Shown: piece after piece, positions 44,847-59,000 of the stretch
Layout: each line of letters opens with the position of its first letter
How positions within the stretch are numbered: position 1 is the first letter of the stretch
DNA from: Balanoglossus misakiensis
Taxonomy: Eukaryota; Hemichordata
Length of the DNA stretch: 64,000 nt
Reading direction: 5' to 3'
Assembly (NCBI GenBank): GCA_040954595.2
Contig: CM082597.2
Location: forward strand, 2,108,001 to 2,172,000
The notes under the pieces: model-generated
Seen by the model: the letters and a program-made list of their open reading frames with translations, nothing else
Databases searched by the model: none
What the model was told of the DNA's origin: nothing
Position numbers and translations under genes: made by a program

Positions 44847-46311
44847 TTAGGCGAAATCTGATTGGACGCGAAGATGGGGGTAACCATGTGCTGATTTATT
44901 TTATCATCACCAACAAGGTCTTTGCACGTGTTTTTGTGATTAATGTCAAGAAAGTGGGGTTCATATATTCTGTATGAATATTAATATCTGTCTTACAAGT
45001 GTATAAGCTTGTTATCAACTGACCTAAAGCTGTAATTAATCACCATGGCCACCAACACCTGCAGAGACAGTGGTGGTCATTTTTCAATCGTTGTTCCATG
45101 GAGACCACCAGCGATGACATGAACTCGTCTGTAGGGAATTATTTACAGCATAAACTGTCATTACATACTGATTAAGTAGATTGGATTAATGACATAGGTG
45201 AGATGGATTGGTTCGAATATAGCTGTTCTGTCGTCGCTTCGTCCATCTGTCCATGTCATGTGTACAACAGAAGGCAGACAATTTAGTTTTACAAGTTTTA
45301 CAACGCACCCTCGCATGAAGTATGGTGTACATGTAAAGTGAAGTGTCCTAGTGGCCTTTATTCACACTTCAGGATGATAATATAAAAATTCTACTTCACT
45401 GACAAGCGTGGTTACTAAAACACAGACAAAGTGACTGAAATAACCAATCAGCCATCATTGTAGGTCAGCCAAGATGGCGGATGTTGGTTATCACGTGATT
45501 CCCACAACTTAGCAACAGGTGTTAAGTTCTCAATATGTAAATAGTTTCGGGGCTTTGTGAACATGTGTTTTCTGTGCATGTCATTACAATACCATTAGCA
45601 TATCGGTCGTTTTCTGAACATGCGTGTCAATTATGTTTTCTGCAATTCAAAATGACGGCCTCCATAACCGCAGTAGTGAAGTTTTCAAGTCCCAAGTCTT
45701 GCACGTTGGTAGGTGTTATTTATCTATTAAGGGTTAGCCACAACTGGTGGTCACTACACCTCTTGTCTCGTTTGCTTTGCTTTTATTCTAAGCGTGTGGC
45801 GTGTCGACAATGTCGAGAGGTTTTGGTGAGGTGATATGTGAGTCGGAATTGGAACGAGCTTCGCCTCAGGGTCAGGTTTGGTCTTAATGACCACACATAA
45901 GCTTTCTCTCAATCTTACCGACATGACACAAACTAGGACTACCAAAGTAGTGAGGGTTTGGCCGAGTATTGATAATGTAGGGCTTATTTATTTACCCAAA
46001 CTTGTGGAATTTCATTTTGTTGACTTGTTTATTCACTGTTAATCATTGTTATTACCAGTGACTTCGGCAAACAAAGCTGTAAATATTTTTGGCCATCATG
46101 CAAAAGAAGACATTTGAACAAACATAATGACAGCTATGACGAAACAATGCACGGTTTAAAATTAATTGTTTATTTCAAACTCTTCCTGATCTGAAAAATG
46201 TACATAATACAAGATTCAAACTCATATATTCAAAGTTGAAATTAATAACCGGAGAACTTTAATGTGTCTAGCTAAGAACAACTTTCAGTTGCACTGGCGA
46301 GAGACTGTTAT
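44847..46311. other. Intergenic region upstream of the precursor gene, with the 3' end of LDLa-CAP 3
   Basis: No supportable exon or RNA gene. The right end carries the likely 3' UTR of LDLa-CAP 3. Confidence 0.4.
46169..46174 (-). terminator. Candidate poly(A) signal of LDLa-CAP paralogue 3
   Basis: Minus-strand AATAAA about 140 bp beyond the stop codon. Confidence 0.55.
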
Positions 46312-47761
46312 TTACAGAGGAACGAGTACGTTCTTCTGGAACTCCTCGGTCGACATGACGTTGCCCGCTGGCCAATACTCGCAGACGGCGAAGTAGTACG
46401 TGAACGGCTCCAGTGTTCGGCTCGTAGCGAAGGCACAGCCAACCTTGTTAGTGTCAGCCCAGACCAGCTGTGTAAAATGTCCTGGAACAGAAAGATAAAT
46501 AGTGTTAGTCATTTTGATGGATATTGTACATTTGAAGATGGGATATGCGCGAGGTTTGCTATCCAAGTCCACTTGGATAACTGTGTTATGCTGACTCTGT
46601 GGTAAACCCCACCAGATGGAAATTTTACTGCTTTCTTGTTTCATGTGAAAGTTCATTATCTACATGTATAATTACCTGCTAGATCTTGATAGCCGGGACT
46701 TGCCCATCGATAATCAGTTATTTCCCGGTACCAGTGGAGAGCGAATCCATAACCTTTGGGGAAAAGAAAAGGGGTGGTGTTGTGACGTAACAACATGTAA
46801 AACCGATAAGTGACAGTGAAGTAAACAATGTACACACATTTTTTCTGAAAGGTGAAGATGCAATATACTCACCTGTCTGTCCCTTTTCATTGGACAGACC
46901 GATGAAATCGATATTCTCGCCGTATTTCATGTCCGAATGATGGATCTCGAACCGCCCAGCGTTGTCAAGGGCAACAAGCTTGGCTGCCCGCGCCAATTCG
47001 TCGTCCCACTCCAGTGGTTGGACGCCGTGCAGGCACCGGAAGTAGTTCTGAGCTTCCAGGATCTGGTCTTTGAGATCGGCCGGACCGGAGTTGCCGATGG
47101 TGTCGGGTTTTGTGCAGCCGTTGGAGTCAGTCTCTCCCCATCCTGTGGAATTGAAAATCAATTAGAGTTTAGTTGGATTACCAGGTCCGCTTTAGTCAAA
47201 TTAGGTCAGTCCAAATGAGATTACAGGGAGTTATTTGTACCACACTTTTGTTTTTCATCGTCAGCTTCGTCACAGACAATAAAGCCGTCACATATCAAAT
47301 CTTCTGACATACAATAGCCACTGTAATCTTCACATTGCCAAGGGTGGTCTGGGTGAACGTAGGCGCATTCGTCGGTGCCGTAGATAATGCCTTCATATTT
47401 CCCTCCTGAAAAATGAAAAAAAGGATATATCAAGAATCTCTCTCTCCCTCCCCCCTCTCTAATATGATTCATTTTTCTTTCGACATTTTCTTTGTACTCA
47501 CCGCGTTTTGAAAGGTCTTCAATGGGTCCTACATCAAAGTCCTTAAAAAGCATCGGGAGAAGACAAAAATATGAGTTTGCTTAGTTCACCGTGTAATTTA
47601 GTTCCATTTTTTTCGACGTCAAAATTTCCCCCTTACACATGCTTATACACCCCTCTCACATGTAGTAGTTTCACCTGTCTTACTAAACTTAAAAGGCTTA
47701 CCTCATCAGCAGCCGACTTTCCGACGATAAAAACCAACAAAACTACCGCCAAACAATGCAT
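46312..47761 (-). CDS. Secreted LDLa-CAP protein, paralogue 3, one LDLa module (6 exons)
   Basis: Exons: 47761-47702, 47541-47502, 47405-47241, 47142-46873, 46753-46676, 46481-46312; 783 nt, 260 aa. Signal peptide MHCLAVVLLVFIVGKSAA. There is a single LDLa-like module (DLICDGFIVCDEADDEKQKC) in which the usual SDE calcium signature is replaced by an Ala/Asp/Glu cluster. It corresponds to the second module of the paralogues; the first is absent. CAP domain: EAQNYFRCLHGVQPLEW, EIHHSDMKYGENI, WYREI, GHFTQLVWADTNKVGCAFA, YFAVCEYWPAGN. The His/Glu/Glu/His cavity residues are kept, and the 78-nt exon and phase-1 introns match paralogues 1 and 2. A TATA box lies at 47849-47856. It is the most compact copy. 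Confidence 0.88.
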
Positions 47762-47848
47762 GTTTCCGAAAAGAATAGACTTTCACAAAATGCAATCTGC
47801 TCCGACTACTGAAGAAGACACTTAACACCAGGCCAGAACAAATTATGT

Positions 47849-47856
47849 CTTATATA
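47849..47856 (-). promoter_or_regulatory. TATA box of LDLa-CAP paralogue 3
   Basis: TATATAAG on the minus strand about 90 bp upstream of the ATG, consistent with a 5' UTR near 60 nt. Confidence 0.65.
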
Positions 47857-50800
47857 GTCACTGCACCCATACCTATTCATCAAATTGTCTTATTTATTAA
47901 AAGTGAAAAGAGACAAGCGATCTGCACGATCATTTATTTTCGGACATCTGGAGGTATTTTGTCCGCACCTGTTTAATAGTTTATGCAAAAATATTCTCCC
48001 TAGCGGTGTAATGATTTATTTCCCTGTGCGTTTTAGAAGAAATTAAAAGCAATGCCTTTATACATGTATTTTTACATTTCGTTCCAGTGTATTGAAACAA
48101 TGACAAGACTAGCTGATACAAGAAACTACAGTTGGCACACAGCTCAAAATACTGAAAAGACCAATTTGGAAACTTACAGATATCTCGGGGATACGCACAA
48201 GGAGAGCGCCTCAAGCGACGGTTTTCAGCAGTGCACAACATATGCTGGTAAGTACAATGTAGTCCGCTTCCACTAATCCATTAAATAAATTTCAAACAGT
48301 GGATTTATTTAGACGAATGCTACAGCAGGTTATAATTCCAGTCTTCGACAAAATGATTTTATGTAACAAGAACTAAAAGACGTGAAGTACATGTCGTAGG
48401 TGATCTATTAGGTAAATCGTGAGGAAGGGACTAACAAACGAAAGAAACGGACACTAGGGTCGCTTGGAGAAGAGTATGTAGGATAACTATCTTAGGGGTG
48501 CTTCTGACCCACTTAACTCCGTCAGAGAATCCGATGACTTCATTGCGCAATCGCAGATTACAATTGTCACTAGTGCGTTTAACTATCAGCACGTAATATC
48601 TCGTCGAAGTAGACACCGTATTGTCAATAACAATCGCCCTGTCAAATATTGAGGAAAAAATCGATCGACTTTACATCGATCGTTATTCGTATCACTGGAT
48701 GTCTCCTGTAAACTAAAGTCTTGTTTTTGTGGACTTTGACTGCCATACATTTGAGGTCGTAGCGCAGTGAAGCCGCGGGATTTAGTGAGCTCATATAAAG
48801 TAATATAAAGTAATTCCAACGTCAAACTTTCCGAAATAATTCCATCATCACCACAATCTATCATTCTGTAAAATCAATCCAGGACGGGGTTCACATATGC
48901 TCCTCGACGAAATAATTTCATAGCCCCTAACAACTCAACAAAACATTGCAGAACATTTAGTGTGAAATGACCCGTGTGTGTTAGCACATGGCCCACTGCC
49001 CCGGAGCCTAGGATTTCGTCTGTCGTCAGATGATGAACAAGTGATTGTTATTACTTTATGTCATGCAGTGCCCTGATCTCGCTGCAGTTTTATGACACGT
49101 GCTTTCAAAGACAGTGTAGTTACACCTGGGATAAACGCTTGTGGTTTAGTAGTTTTCAGACTGCCTTGGTACAGGGACTATGTAATGTCAACATCGAAGT
49201 GTTTAACCTTGTCAAGGACGATAACATACTTGTATTGAACTGCAAATTTAATTTCGCGGCATTAAGAGAGCAATATACCAAAATTCGCAATTGCCACAAA
49301 TCTTGGTTAATGCTGACCGCTGTGGCATGCGTGCCACATGTGAGTCGCTTTTTGTAAATAATAATATAACCAGAAGGAAACGCCCAAATCATTGATCGTA
49401 CAATTGTTCGAACTGCTGTAATATTCTTGCATGGTTTATTGTTCGTGTTTTCCCCGCTGGGGGCCACAATTTCTGCATAGTAGTAAACACAAGAGGATAA
49501 TTCCCGGATATTGCCGATTGCCAATTGAACCAATCGGATATTGTTAACCAACCGATCAGTATGTCCTAGTGGATCCTGTCCTGTCGTGACGCGATTTCGC
49601 CCATTGTCTGCCTCCCGGCTATGTCCGACAGACCATTAAATACTTTACAGCAAGTTTATCTGGAAAATATTGCGATTTCCCATTGTTGATCGATACAAAC
49701 ACGGATGTACTCAATGGGTCTACTTGAGCGTGTCGAGTCCGTGTTTAGTAATATTTGAAATTGGCCCTTGACTGGCGAAGATAAGACCAACCATATTTGA
49801 CGATAAGGTTCTCGAACACACGTACTGATCTCGATGATAAAATCCGTTTATTTTGCCGAAAATAACACGGCGCAGTGTCATGTATTGGGGAAAAATAAGA
49901 AATGTTATTTGTATATATAAACAATGGCCTTAGTTACTACGCTAAATATTATAATACAACCACACGATTTGTCTCCAAAACCCCTCGCGAGCCACCGTCC
50001 GACGACCAGCATATCTGATTACTCTGATCATTATGCTGACGTCATCATCCGGGATCCTGATATAGCTCTGTAGTCAGGGAAAATCGGGGACTTTCCCTCG
50101 CCGGGTTATTATAATGCGATACAATATGATAGTGCCGATGGAACAGCTGCTGTTGCCTACACATATCAATTATTTAAAATAAAAATAATCTGCAATTGTA
50201 TTCGGCATGGTACAAATATCAAGACATATTGGTTCCTTATTTTAAAAAAATCCGCTAACAGATATGTCAGATGCAGAAAGGGCATTTACTGGATAGATGT
50301 TCCCCGTTGCCATTGGCGACGAATTGAATTATATGTCAGCTTTACAAGAAAATATATCTCGCTGTTCTTCCTCTTAATAAATAATCCATCACGATTAATC
50401 CATACTCACTATAGACACTAAAATCGAAACCTACTAGTACTAAACCCCAATAAATTATGAAATGGCAAAAATGAAGAGTCGTGTGATATTAAAACTCGGA
50501 AATGATAAGCGAAATTCTGTGTTAGCCGGGAAATGAATTTAGCTATATTTTGCATTAAGTTCCGAATCGGAAATGTACATTGTGCATCATGATGTATGTC
50601 GTTGTGCCCCTATGGCTACTGAATTCTAGGGTGTGCTTCAAATCCAGTTAAAAGATTTTCTGAACTCCAGACGAATTAATGTCGTGGATATTCACGTGAC
50701 ATTTACGTTATGCTGAAACAAAACCCCTCAGTTTGTCTCGTGGTTATGAAGTCACATGTCTATTTTTGGTTAATGATATTATGCGTTACTGCAATTTCTA

Positions 50801-51840
50801 ACTAGGCCATGCCGCAAATTTATTGGTAAATGTATGACCGGTATTTTAAAAAATGTCCTTGCCCTTTGGTACCCTACAGTCTTTGGCAAACATTTTGGGC
50901 ATCCCGGGGTCCCGATAGACATTATCATTTATAATTTGCAGACATACAAAGATTAACTTTAGATACCAGCCGGTTGAAGTTTGAACTTTTCCCTGCTCAC
51001 GTGTTTCCGATGGCAATTGTCCATAATTAATTAAGTCATGATAGTCAAGTTATTAACTCGGTGCTCTATTTAAGCACGCCCCATCGTGTGCGTTAATTCT
51101 CCAGTAAAGTTTGTTTTCGTACATGTATTTAACCCTATCCTCTGACTATTAGATTCGACGAATTGTCTTGTGCAGCGCACTGTACATTTGTATTCATACA
51201 GTGGCCTTTTCTTCAGACGGTTCAGGGATTTTCACAACAATGCGACGTTCCGGGTTAGATCAGGACAATAGATAGATCCGGTACATCTTGTTACGTATTA
51301 CAGACTGGTGTAATCGGCGACAAGGCACCGATCGATTTAGCGGGTGACCCGAAGTTGCATGGGTCACCACTGGAGTGACCGTGGTTTAACCTTGCCGTGC
51401 AATGCTGTGGCAAGCTCGATTTTTTTTACCTTTCCTCCAGTTCAGTTGAAATCACCCTCCGAGTCGTGCGTATCGATTACAGATAAACACGATAACATGA
51501 AAATCAATCAGTCATAGCTGATATATTTATAAGACTACCACACGACGGTATTCCGGGTGCACGGCGTTTCTACGAACGCCGGATGGAACCATTCATGCAA
51601 AGGGGTGGTCAGCCCGCGCGCTATTCCCGTGTTGTTTACCTGCCTCGATAGGAATTCGCATTACCATAATTTGTGGTATAAAGTGTTTGATCCCGGCACG
51701 TCGCTGAGTCAGACACGAAGCAAAGTTAGCGGCCGGGACACACGACGCACAGTCAGTACCACACCGCGGGTAATTTTGTCAACTACAACGGGTGATTCGT
51801 AGGACACGCGTGGTGTTACCATCATCAGTACAGAATCATC
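47857..51840. other. Four-kilobase stretch without a supportable gene
   Basis: Several reading frames up to ~130 codons occur on both strands but none has family resemblance or coherent splice structure. It probably contains the promoter and upstream exon(s) of the CD225-like gene at its right end. Confidence 0.4.
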
Positions 51841-54800
51841 ATGGCAGAAGGTGGCGCAACGAACAACGGTAAGTAGAAAATTTTGGCTTTTTTATTTCTT
51901 GAGATGTGCAAGTTTTGCTCTTATATTTGTCTCCGTTCCTCCAATGTGACAGTTGCGAAAAATGCGTGATTTTGTTGTCATGTCACAGAGTTCCCCTTTT
52001 CTCGGACTTGCAATCATCAACTTAAAACAAATATTGTGCCAAGTTCCGAGCAAAAAACGTTCAACTCCCAGAGTCCAATTTGTTGCCATGACGTTTTCTT
52101 TATCGCGCCTTATTGTTGCCTTTCACATCCCCTTTTGTCTACTTTTGTCATTTTCACTACATAACTACCATAACTATGCGTAACTAATCACAACCATCCC
52201 GAAACAAAATAACGTCTCAAACGTGTCATGTGTCATTTTGGATTTACTTGTGTGAAGTACGATTTTATCCATGATACACTGATTGACTTCATAGCAAAGA
52301 GGGACGCTTACGCGGAACTTACGGGTGTCCAACTGAACCGAGGCAAATTGACGATAGAATGAAAATAATACAAAGTACTTCTATTGCGCTACATCCATGT
52401 AACGTATTATATAGGCCTAAATCTTCAACCGCAGACTATATTGAAAACAGTTTCTTCGAGTGTTTGAAGTAGTACAAGGCCGACAACAAAACCTAACAAC
52501 ACATTTTGGAAGTATTCCAAATATGAATCACCCAACAAAGCAAGAAAAAATAAAATTGCAAATTTATTATTGTGTTCATCGGAATAAGCGAGTAATTACG
52601 TACCAGAGTATAAACACAAACGTAATCAATCACGTGGTTTGCCTAGCGGCGCAGGAATTTGTGGGAAGTTGCCAGACGTGGTCAGCTATGGTGGCTGCAT
52701 TATGCGTTGAGAATACTGCGAATTTACGAACGAATCCGGGATGAAATCCGGTATCCGGGTTCAATATCCTTGTTCATGCGATTGAACCGGAACGTTGTGG
52801 TTATTATGCCGGCACTGTCAACTGCAGCGGTTGTCCGTCGTCATAGCAACGACGTTGGCGTAATTTACTGACTGCCACGATGCAGAAGGTGGATATATAC
52901 TAGTTTTATCTGTCGCGGAACGAAAATACTCGATACATTTCCAGCGCTTCTGATGGGATATTGTTATGTATTAAAAAGAGGCAAAACATCGTACCGAAAC
53001 TGACATGCTTATTTTTGTAGATATTAATATTATATCTAAATATAGTTCAAAACGGTGCGATGACGTCGTGCAAAATATCGCATTTCCCCTTATTTTCCCC
53101 AGTCGCCACACGCAAGCGCAGTACGTTACTTACTGCAGACCCGGACACGAGTTATTTGCATAAGAATACGCTTTGCCTAGGGTCCGCTGTTTGAACTCGC
53201 TTATCCGGTTCAGTCTCTTGTCAAGGTTGTCTATTGTCGCGCCGATAGGCTCGTTCCGAAAACATCCATTCCTATCTATGTGTTTCAGGTGGCACATTTA
53301 CATAACTCTGTCAAATGACAGTATCACCTGTCGGTTATTAACACCCCGTATAGGAAACAATCGATGTCATCTGCCAGGCCGTATGGCGCCTCCACAAGCC
53401 AAAGATGTACATTGTACAAACTTTCGTTTTCACTAACATAGTACAATCCTGTACAAAACGCAACCACTGGTTTGAAGAATTTTTCGGCTACATTCTGTGT
53501 GTGGACCATGTTTCAAACATATATGTCTACTTTTGATTACATATCAGTCATTGTACTTGGTCCAACTCTCATGAAAATGGTGCCATCTATAACACTCGTA
53601 ACTTTTCCCTATAGATTTTCCCCAAGAAACTGATGTGTTGTACTTTTCTTTGCTGTAGCTTTCGCGGAAGAGGAACAGGCACGACTCGATGCTCGAACAC
53701 CGCCTCCCTCCTATCCGGGCACCCCAAATAACTTCACACGCAAACTGCACCAAGAGAATGCAGAGGAAAAGACCGGACCGCCGCCGCAAGCACAGCCGGT
53801 CGTGATGCCCGAGAAGGCGGGACCTCCAACATCATTTGTCGAGGTTCCTATGACCATGATGATACCTGGAGCACTTCAATATGGCGATCCTTACAAGGTA
53901 TGGGGGCGATCTATAGTCTTGTTATTCTAACAGCTAACCCAGCACGTCTCCTCTTCTGGTAGGTTAATATTCCACCCCACCCCTGCTCCATACACTAGCT
54001 TTCGGCAAAATGTCAAAACACCATGTGCATGAATATATTGTAGGATTAAATACATCCAGTTAGGTGTAGGCAGACCCGCTGATAAAAATTTCACATCTGT
54101 CTGTATGTCTGTCTGTCTGTCTATCTATCTGTCTGTCTGTCCGATTCCATAAAGTTTGCCTGTCTTAGTTGTCACCGTGATGTCTCTTGATTGAATGACA
54201 CTGTCACAACAATACACAGACAAACACACATGCAAACGAACCCACCAACACGCCCTGCTTGGCTGTAATAACCCACCCCGTCGTTGTAATGCATGTATGT
54301 AGAGGTAATCCAACTAGGCTATATGTGTGTCCTTGGTTTCTGACAGATTCAGTTTCCGCAGGGCCAGAACGTCACCGTCATCGACAGCAAGGAGAGCGGG
54401 AAAGAACCAGTCAAGAAAGGGAAGCCGACATGCTGTGACATCTTCACTCTGATTGTGGCCATTGCAGCCTGTTTCATGTTCTTTCCACTCGGCATACCAG
54501 CTTTGGTTCTGTCTAGCCTGGTAAGAATTTAAGAATTCGGTGTATTATTGTTGTTGTTGTTAGTGTTGTTTTCATAATTAGTTTTATTCAAATTTGCATC
54601 GTTGTTGCAAAAGCAGTACGGTGCAATACAGTAAAATACAACGAGAGACAAAACAGATCATAAAACAATATTTATTTATTTATTCATGGATTGATTGATT
54701 GATTGATGTTTTGTATCTTCAACCAGGCTATCCACCATAAGAAGAACAATCGCACTGAAAAGGGCAGCAAATTCACCAAGATCTCAATCGTCTTGTCCAT

Positions 54801-55035
54801 CATCGCCATTTTCCTTTTCGTCGTCTTGGTGGCGACCTACGGCGCCCGCAAAGACGACAGCCTGGAAGACTGTGGCGACAACTGCAACTCCACTTCCGGT
54901 GGCAACAGCGCCCCCTTCTGGGACTCCGGCGAAAGCAAGAACGCCGCTACTGATCGTTACGACGACGATATGGATCCAGACAATGACGCCCACGAGGAGA
55001 CCGATAACCACGCTGATAACATAGAACCGTGGTAG
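51841..55035 (+). CDS. CD225/dispanin-like two-pass membrane protein (4 exons)
   Basis: Exons: 51841-51868, 53659-53897, 54347-54520, 54727-55035; 750 nt, 249 aa. The N-terminal ~115 residues are Pro-rich and hydrophilic (TPPPSYPGTP, KTGPPPQAQP). TCCDIF then leads into membrane segment 1 (FTLIVAIAACFMFFPLGIPA, ~120-147). A short basic loop (HHKKNNRTEKGSKFTK) follows, then segment 2 (ISIVLSIIAIFLFVVLVATY, ~165-185). This Cys-Cys, [FC]PLGI-x-AL, basic loop, second TM order is the CD225 (IFITM/PRRT/TMEM233) pattern. The C-terminal ~60 residues are strongly acidic (DDDMDPDNDAHEE), longer than in IFITMs. Subfamily assignment is not possible by eye; functions in the superfamily range from membrane fusion control to synaptic regulation. 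A possible poly(A) signal is at 56050-56055. Confidence 0.7.
54085..54142 (+). repeat. (TGTC)n/(TATC)n microsatellite
   Basis: Simple repeat in intron 2 of the CD225-like gene. Confidence 0.85.
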
Positions 55036-56049
55036 GCAGCAGGAAGAAAAGAAGACGACAAATCGAAGTCCTACGCTTCACGCCCTCAGTGGCGGTTACG
55101 CACATAATCATGAATTGGACGTCAGTAGAGCTTTGCATATATCAGGTTGCTGGATTTTCTATTCTAGTTATGTTTATTTTATTCCTTCTTTTATTCGACG
55201 TGTTCTGAAATGTTATAAGCTTACAGTGACCAGATTTTAAAAAATCATACATATGTGCGCATTTCGAAAATTCTCGGCACATTTTCTGGAGAGGTTGAAC
55301 TAATAACGTGACTATTTAGAATATCACGTATAACGTACTAGAAAATTTTTAATATATTTTAAGAAAACAATATGAAATGAGAATTGAGGAATCGTCAATC
55401 GAAAATTGCAGTCAATTAACAAAAACGCACATATTCGTTCATATTAATCAAGTATGTAAATCAATACGCGAGAATGAGAGAGAGAGATATCATTTGACTG
55501 ACCACCTCGCCACCTCTCTGGATTATACCATTCTGATTTAGGGAGGGTCAAGGGGTACTAGGGTGAGTGTGCAAAGGGTAACAGTGTGATATATCGTGCT
55601 GTGTATTGTTTCAACCATATATTTACCGTTTAGATTTTTGTGTGACGTAATAGTGCTCTCAAAATGCTGACTTAGTAATAAAATGGCTGCAGGGTTAATG
55701 CTAACTCAAGTTGGGCTTTACTGCTGCGTACGGTGTGAGTCTCTTTCATTTTTAGACGCAACTGAAAATTCAACTAAAGCAAAAAATCTCGACCCATTGC
55801 CATGGCGACTAATTTTTTTATATAAAAAAATAAAATCCCAAATAACGAGAGTTAAGCGTTTCTTTTTGTATATAACATATTTTTTTAACATTTACAATGT
55901 GCTTTCTTCGACTTTTAGGGATATTTAAATACCAAGTCACTAAATACCTTCTTACCCATTATTTACATGTTATTCGTTTTAACACACTTGGCTGTATGTG
56001 TATGCTATTGTCACGGTGTAAATGATGATAATCACAGAAACTGAGTTTC

Positions 56050-56055
56050 AATAAA
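56050..56055 (+). terminator. Candidate poly(A) signal of the CD225-like gene
   Basis: AATAAA about 1 kb past the stop. Earlier AT-rich hexamers near 55825 are also possible. Confidence 0.3.
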
Positions 56056-59000
56056 AACCTGTACATTGTACATAGATTAACTTACCCCTTGCCTCTCATG
56101 GTAAATATATGAATCCGCGTGTATTGTAGATGATCTCGTGGTAATTTCAGTTGAGACATAATTCACCCATAAACCAGTAGTGTCCTTGAAACACTTTTGT
56201 TTTGAACGACGTAACAAACATAAAATTTCGACAAACGTCGAAATGCTTCGTTCAAGAGTGCAACGTGTCCTGGTGTAAACGAAGTAAATCATATATTGTG
56301 ATACCAACCTGTTTGAGGGCGCTGACACCGTTGGCGAGTCTCTGGTATCAGGCAAAACAGCAGATTTTGAACAAATGGTATGCGTTCAAGTTAACTTTAG
56401 TCTTTATTTAAAAGGATGGCGTTTGTTACGTCTTCTGTGACAGAAGAATGGGGAGACTTTTCAAATGATGGAGGCATTCAACAAACAAATTATGGTCTTA
56501 TTAAACCGATCGCGAGTATATTAGTTTGCGTTCTTTGATCGCACTATTTATAGCCGACTTTGTTGGCGCAAGATTGTATTGATCATCGTGTTTCCGAACG
56601 ACCACTAAATATTATAGACTCGCGGCAAACACAAGCGATCACACAAAACAATATTATTTCAAGGCCAACTATTATTAGACTATTATAACAACGAAAATAC
56701 AAGGACGCGTTTTAGAAGCAGGAAATTTGCTTCTTTATAGAGCAGGAAGTCGTGAAATTCAAACCCCGGTTTGTCCACTGCGCAAGTGCAAGATCAACAC
56801 TGCCTGCGCGCGCACTAAATCTTGAATCTGCCAAAACGAGTTAGCGAACGATTTCATTACATGATTACAGTCATCTGCAACTTAGGCAAGTCAAACGGAA
56901 AGTATGCCACGGCGACAGCGTAGTAAATTACCAATGTAGCGATATTTATGAACCATATTTTGCTGGCATGTTGCCAAATCTTAGAACTCCCTGTAAAAAA
57001 AGACCGATAGTCACCGAGCCCGTTCTGACGTCCGAACAAACTAACGAATGACGTAACGGGGTACATGTTGCACCGTTTCCCGGTGTTTACACTATAAAAG
57101 AGCTATACACATTTAGCAACCTTTAAATCTATAGAATTCTTGTAAAAATTATTAACTGCCTCATGTTGATCTACCAGTCGATGCGCCTGATTGTCGGGTA
57201 TGTTTGAGTGAATATAAATATTTCAATGCAAACCGGAAAAACTGCGGAGTGATAATTGATTTTCGCTGCTCGGCACGTAGAACTTGATACGGTCAAATTG
57301 ACGCAGTTGTTGCCAGGGATTCGCCAACTCTCAGTTCGGAATGAATAGCGAGAGAAAGGCGATAATTTTGTGAGTTTTTTTGTAGCACGTTTTATATGAG
57401 CAGATCACTTGATGGCAATGAACGCGTTTCAACAAAACGCGGACTCTTATTTTATGTGCATAGCGCGATGCATATACATAATGCATTAGAGGAACAGTAA
57501 CCATGGGAATTATTAATTCTCCTTTCTAAATGTTTAATTATCGCCCCCTATTCCCACTTCGCACCGACGGATGACAGCTGCTAAATCTTGCAACTTAGGA
57601 CACCCCTCTATAATTATCTAGCTAATCTAGCAAGAAATCTCGATTAATTTCGATAAAATTCGAAGATGGGCAAATCCATCATCGCCATGTTCCATTTGCA
57701 ACAGATGCCTCCAGTTATCATGGTCTCCCATGGCAACCGATCGAAGTTTCTGAAGCTAATAAGGTTGCCAGGAAACAGGAGGTGGTAGCGTATAGACCCA
57801 CCAATGAAAAGCGTTGATTCGGTATGGCGTGTGCTTTTGATAAACAGACCCATATAACAATTTTCATGGGAGATAAAAATAACTAAACGTCCAAAGACAA
57901 GATCTTTATCCACTTAAAGCATGTAATTAGAATTATACGTACAGTGGATCTTATCATCCCAACTGTTGCTAATCGTTGCTGATTGTCATCCCTTAATGGG
58001 TACAGCCGATCTCAATCTAGCGTGACCAATCATACACATAGCATCGACCATCGTTTGCTTTTACGTCACAGGCTTTCAAATGGCCAGTGTGACGTCATAA
58101 CCACGAGTCTATTTTTAAAACTATTGAGTTATTCGTGGCGTTGATCTGAAAGGGTAATTGGGTAAGATATTATAATCCACTCGATATATAGTTCATGGCA
58201 TGGACACCAATATTTCAACACGGTGAAGTATCGTTACCATTAGCAATTTGTTAGCTAGATATAATACAAACACGAGTGCCTCTCAATTTATTTTCTAACT
58301 TTCAAGATTGGCATATTCGTTCTCCAGTCCCTCATGCATATGCAAATAATTTAGTCACTTTGCTTGATTACGTGGGCACTTACGCTCGAAAAACTATAGC
58401 TATCGTAATGTATTCTATGCCAGTAAATATTGAATAAATTCACTGAGTGAATCTGTCATGGTCAGCTTCTAATCAGTCGAGATACAGAAATATCACGTTA
58501 ACTGAAGATGCAGAATTATATACCGATGCCCTCGCCTACGTAAAACATGACCAATCAGTTACTCAATGGGGTGTATTTTGATTGAAAAACTGATTTTAAG
58601 TAAGATCACGTGCGTCAAATGCATGTTAACAGACATGAGTCACACAGATTGCAGCTACACTTCCAAACTAACAGGGACGTAAACAGGATGTGCTGTTTTA
58701 GCCTAGATAGTTTGTTCGACAGTTTTGATGTCAGTTGGGAAAGGGTGCTGCCAACTACTGTAGGGGTCCCCGCTTGAGTAAGAACAGTAATCTCCAGCAA
58801 CCTGTGGACAATGTTTTGAGAATTGATCCTTTTCTGTTTGAAACCAATCTGCAAACAGGTGTTTGAAGAAACGATCACGCACAAACGCAAACAGGTAGCG
58901 ATCAGGCGTATTTGGATATTTTACGGATGTTATTTTAGGATAGGATATCGCTTACATAATGACTTTGTTGTGATTGTCAGCTTTCTAATTGTTTCGTCGA

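Noticed and set aside
48052-49551. Reading frames of 60-130 codons in the 48-49.6 kb region
   Set aside because: No family resemblance, no coherent multi-exon structure and stop-rich neighbours; treated as chance.
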